Assembly: GCA_934247125.1 (NCBI GenBank)
Contig: CAKQIZ010000043.1
Location: 1 to 16,661 of the forward strand
Reading direction: 5' to 3'
DNA from: an uncultured Clostridia bacterium
Lineage (GTDB): Bacteria; Bacillota; Clostridia; Peptostreptococcales; Anaerovoracaceae
DNA: 16,661 bases
Under the pieces are notes generated by a model. The model was not told the DNA's origin. It made no database searches and worked only from the letters and a program-made list of their open reading frames with translations. The position numbers were made by a program, and so were the translations under genes. This document shows positions 14,215 to 16,661 of this stretch, piece by piece (the first letter of the stretch is position 1; every line of letters begins with the position of its first letter).

Positions 14215-15395
14215 TGAAAGCACAGATGAAGATATCTCGCAGAAAGCTCATTGCTGCCGTCGTGATGCTGATGACTGCGTTTACAGGGATAATATCGTAT
14301 GCAGCGTATGTTTCTTCTGAAAAGGTGGCAAACCGCTTCAGTTCCGGAGGCATAAACATCGAAGCGGAATGTTTGCAGGAAAAGGGCGGCGAGTTCATAC
14401 CGGCCGGCGAACTGACGGTTGCGGATCTTGATTCAGTCGTTTCATACATACCGCGCATAACGAACAGGGCAGAGGAATCATATATACGAGTGAAGCTTGA
14501 AGCGGAGAGTGCAGGGGACGATATAAATATCTCAAAGTACCTGTATGGCGTTGACGGCAGATGGAGAGAGATAGGAGAATATATGTACTATACTGAGAAG
14601 CTCGGGCACGATGAGGCTGTAGAGCTGTGCAGGGGTTTCGAGATCCCTGACGACTGGGACTACAGAAAAGAGAACAGGATGAAAGTAAGGCTCACAGCTG
14701 ATGCTGTGCAGACTAAGAATATCTGCCCTGATTTCGATTCAGAAGTACCATGGGGAGATGTGGCGGTCGAAAGATCAGAAGTCAGAGGACAGTACACAGT
14801 CAGAGAAAATGTGCCGGTCTCAGGGCAGGGTGCGGTGAAGATCGTCTGCGACAGGAGTTCGGGTATATCAGTTTCCGAAGACCACATGTTCAGTGATATC
14901 ACAGACGGGGCGTTCGTGCCGGGGGATGAACGCAGCGGAAGTCTGGTTATCAGAAATGATAGGAAGCACAAGGTCAAAGTGCTTTTTAAAGCCGTATCTG
15001 ACAGCTCAGAACTGTCCAAAAGCATGCAGCTGAAGATCTGCAGCAGACAGAATGACGGCGGCATGACAGACGGAAACATGGAGGTTTTCTACAGCGGCCC
15101 GATGGAAGACCGGAGACTGGATGAATACAGGGTCATCGCAGAACTTGATGCAGGTGAAGAGCAGCAGCTGGATATCACCACATCACTTCCGGCTGAGGCA
15201 GATAACAGATGCCAGCTGAAGGAAGGCGCGCAGTTATGGTATTTCACAGTCAGTGAGGATGGAGCCGCACCTGACACCGGTGAAACGGGACATTTCAGAA
15301 TACTGATGATGGCGGCATTATGTGCGGCGGCAGCCGCGGCAGCAGCTTTTATCATCGCGGTATCTGCATGCGGGAGACGGGAAAAAACTGCATAA
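14214..15395 (+). CDS. TasA-like protein with C-terminal APDTGE sorting signal (fibre wall anchor)
   Basis: Secreted 393-residue protein and probable base of the fibre. A signal peptide (basic 6-11, hydrophobic to about 32, SYAAYVSSEK) leads into NRFSSGGINIEAE (40-52). The first TasA-like domain (about 40-172) has PRITNRAEESYIRVKLEAE and ends MKVRLTADAVQTK. A second, shorter repeat (about 205-330) contains FVPGDERSGSLVIRN and VKVLFKAVSD. The C-terminus has APDTGE (352-357), a hydrophobic segment (about 362-383) that includes eight alanines in a row, and a basic tail GRREKTA, the layout of a sortase substrate with Ala in place of the usual first Leu. The ATG at 14214 follows the GGGGGCGGAG region and overlaps the previous stop (TGATG); a GTG at 14211 is possible. 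The sortase that would use APDTG is not in the window. Confidence 0.85.
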   Translation: MKAQMKISRRKLIAAVVMLMTAFTGIISYAAYVSSEKVANRFSSGGINIEAECLQEKGGEFIPAGELTVADLDSVVSYIPRITNRAEESYIRVKLEAESAGDDINISKYLYGVDGRWREIGEYMYYTEKLGHDEAVELCRGFEIPDDWDYRKENRMKVRLTADAVQTKNICPDFDSEVPWGDVAVERSEVRGQYTVRENVPVSGQGAVKIVCDRSSGISVSEDHMFSDITDGAFVPGDERSGSLVIRNDRKHKVKVLFKAVSDSSELSKSMQLKICSRQNDGGMTDGNMEVFYSGPMEDRRLDEYRVIAELDAGEEQQLDITTSLPAEADNRCQLKEGAQLWYFTVSEDGAAPDTGETGHFRILMMAALCAAAAAAAAFIIAVSACGRREKTA

Positions 15396-15430
15396 AAAAC
15401 AGAAACTGTACCGGCTGCAAGCCGATAATG

Positions 15431-15439
15431 TGATATAAT
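15431..15439 (+). promoter_or_regulatory. Extended -10 promoter for the HIT gene
   Basis: TGA precedes TATAAT (15434-15439), an extended -10, about 37 bases before the ATG. No good -35 is seen. A small hairpin (CGGCT/AGCCG, 15412-15424) upstream has no T-tract, so read-through from the fibre operon is possible. Confidence 0.5.
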
Positions 15440-15476
15440 ATGGCATAACGACAGCAAGAAGAAAGGAAGTGAGATC

Positions 15477-15818
15477 ATGAGCGATTGCATCTTTTGCCAG
15501 ATAGGCGATGGACAGATACCGTCGAACAAGGTATATGAAGACGATAAGATACTTTGTTTCCACGATCTGGATCCACAGGCACCGGTACACGTTCTGATAA
15601 TACCGAAGAAGCATATCACATCTCTGGATAACGTCACTGAGGAAGACAGTGAACTGCTTGGATACATAATGACCAAGGTAAAAGAGATAGCAGCGACACT
15701 GGGTCTGGAAAACGGATACAGACTTGTGAACAACTGCGGAGAAGACGGTCTTCAGACCGTAAAGCATCTTCATTTTCATCTTTTAGGAAAACGAAAGATG
15801 ACATGGCCGCCGGGCTGA
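15477..15818 (+). CDS. HIT-family purine nucleoside phosphoramidase (HinT-like)
   Basis: Cytoplasmic histidine-triad hydrolase that cleaves AMP-linked phosphoramidates and related nucleotide conjugates. The 113 residues match HinT length. Visible: CIFC at 4-7 (zinc-type cysteines), the IPKKHI strand (42-47), and the triad HLHFHLL (H97, H99, H101) followed by GKRKMTWPPG, the usual HinT C-terminus. AGGAAGTGAG upstream supports the ATG at 15477. In many Firmicutes this gene follows mtaB directly; here mtaB and this gene are about 7 kb apart. It should be expressed from its own extended -10 promoter. Confidence 0.93.
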   Translation: MSDCIFCQIGDGQIPSNKVYEDDKILCFHDLDPQAPVHVLIIPKKHITSLDNVTEEDSELLGYIMTKVKEIAATLGLENGYRLVNNCGEDGLQTVKHLHFHLLGKRKMTWPPG

Positions 15819-15850
15819 TGACGAGATAAAATCAAGAGGCAGAATGATGA

Positions 15851-15928
15851 GAAAAGGCTATATGCCGGAATTGCCGGGTGTCAGATATGGCACCGGTGAC
15901 CGGATACAGCCTTTTCTTTCTGTTCTTT
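15851..15928 (+). terminator. Probable terminator after the HIT gene, with a branched stem
   Basis: GAAAAGGCT (15851-15859) pairs perfectly with AGCCTTTTC (15908-15916). The stem continues through TAT/ATA and CCGG/CCGG with small defects, and a second inner hairpin (around GGTG/CACC, 15877-15894) is possible. The T-rich TTTCTGTTCTTT follows. Convergent nadC begins to be read on the other strand nearby, so it may act in both directions. Confidence 0.6.
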
Positions 15929-15989
15929 GATATATACAGCAAATATCGCCGTGATCACTGATCGTTATATTGACTGCATACAGATGCGA

Positions 15990-16661
15990 TCAGTCGATGA
16001 TCTTCAGGTTTTTCAGCGAAAGATCGAGAATAGGCGCAGAGTGAGTCAGTGCTCCGCTGGAAACGTAATCGACGCCTATATCGGCCAGCCTTGCGATGTT
16101 TTCCCTGGTGATATTTCCGGAGCATTCAGTCTCTGCACGACCGTCTGTCATCTCGACTGCTTTCTTCATATCATCATCGGACATATTGTCGAGCATTATG
16201 ATATCTGCTCCGGCCTCGAGAGCCTCGCGGAGCATTTCCAGATCTTCCACTTCGACTTCTACCTTGCGTACGAATGGTGCGTATTCTCTGGCCATTTTTA
16301 TGGCGGCTGCGACGCCTCCTGCGGCATTGATATGGTTGTCTTTGAGCATCACGCCGTCGGACAGATTGTATCTGTGATTGTGGCCGCCGCCTGCTCTTAC
16401 TGCATACTTTTCGAATATGCGCATGTTAGGGGTCGTCTTTCTCGTATCGAGAAGCTTTATCCCGGTACCTTCCAGCATGCGTGTCATTTCACTGGTATAA
16501 GTGGCTATCCCGCTCATTCTCTGAAGGAAATTGAGCGCTGTGCGTTCTCCGGACAGTATCGCGCGTGCACTGCCTTCGACAGTGGCGATATGCTGTCCTG
16601 CAGTGACCGCATCGCCGTCGGAAACGAATGCATTAACAACAGTGCTGTCGTCAAGCATACT
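15990..16661 (-). CDS. nadC: Nicotinate-nucleotide pyrophosphorylase (carboxylating) NadC, 5' end outside window
   Basis: Quinolinate phosphoribosyltransferase of de novo NAD synthesis, which converts quinolinate and PRPP to nicotinate mononucleotide, CO2 and pyrophosphate. About 223 C-terminal residues are visible and the frame stays open to the window edge, so the start is beyond it; the Met codon at 16656-16658 is internal. Family signatures present: ERTALNFLQRMSGIAT, the LDTRKTTPNMRIFEKYAV active-site stretch, AGGGHNHRYNLSDGVMLKDNHI, the EVEVE strand and LDNMS. The C-terminus VDYVSSGALTHSAPILDLSL is also typical. Neighbouring nadA/nadB would be expected beyond the window, but this cannot be seen. 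Confidence 0.94.
   Translation of the reverse strand, partial: SMLDDSTVVNAFVSDGDAVTAGQHIATVEGSARAILSGERTALNFLQRMSGIATYTSEMTRMLEGTGIKLLDTRKTTPNMRIFEKYAVRAGGGHNHRYNLSDGVMLKDNHINAAGGVAAAIKMAREYAPFVRKVEVEVEDLEMLREALEAGADIIMLDNMSDDDMKKAVEMTDGRAETECSGNITRENIARLADIGVDYVSSGALTHSAPILDLSLKNLKIID

Noticed and set aside
15324..15347. GCN-rich run coding eight alanines as a phase-variable repeat
   Set aside because: The codons are mixed (GCG, GCA, GCC, GCT) and a trinucleotide change would stay in frame, so switching is unlikely; it reads as part of the membrane segment.
1..16661. CRISPR array, tRNA, rRNA, insertion sequence or prophage genes
   Set aside because: No regular repeat-spacer pattern, no cloverleaf or rRNA segments recognised, and no transposase, integrase or phage protein among the frames.

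Overview
The window looks like a chromosomal segment of a low- to mid-GC Gram-positive anaerobe of the class Clostridia, possibly the Anaerovoracaceae/Family XIII area. The genus is a guess. The evidence is strong Shine-Dalgarno sites (AGGAGG type), sigma-A-like promoters, a TasA-type surface operon with a sortase-type anchor, and the housekeeping set prmA, rsmE, mtaB and a HIT hydrolase, which often sit together in Firmicutes.

Layout. 1-384: C-terminal end of a MATE transporter. 458-2017: MurE-family Mur ligase with an unusual substrate motif. 2061-2104: a rho-independent terminator whose loop carries the -35 box of the next promoter. 2139-3911: prmA and rsmE, three bases apart. 3999-4910: a compact D-2-hydroxyacid dehydrogenase. 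5018-6943 (minus): a membrane-tethered fusion of an M23 peptidase and a polysaccharide deacetylase. 7052-8419: mtaB. 8429-9715 (minus): a metal-dependent amidohydrolase. 9927-10676: a C39-like cysteine-peptidase lipoprotein, followed by a strong terminator. 10834-15395: a four-gene surface-fibre operon. 15477-15818: a HIT-family hydrolase. 15990-16661 (minus): nadC, cut by the window end.

The most interesting part is the surface operon at 10955-15395. It has a perfect-consensus promoter (TTGACA, 17 bp, TATAAT) overlapped by a 15-bp-spaced direct repeat, and then a leader with two similar hairpins. Its genes are (1) a TasA/camelysin-like secreted subunit with a SipW-type signal peptide, (2) a small membrane-linked protein with the same degenerate fold, (3) a 690-residue adhesin-like protein with a fimbrial isopeptide-type domain, a SHIRT-like domain and a C-terminal pilin-like domain but no anchor, and (4) a protein with a TasA-like domain, a second related repeat and a C-terminal APDTGE sorting signal. 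I infer a wall-anchored TasA-like fibre in which protein 4 is the base, protein 1 the shaft and protein 3 the adhesive subunit. No SipW-type signal peptidase or sortase gene is in the window, so both must be supplied from elsewhere.

The core genes prmA-rsmE-mtaB-HIT keep their order and strand but are separated by two accessory blocks, 3999-6943 and 8429-15395. Both blocks are rich in cell-envelope functions.
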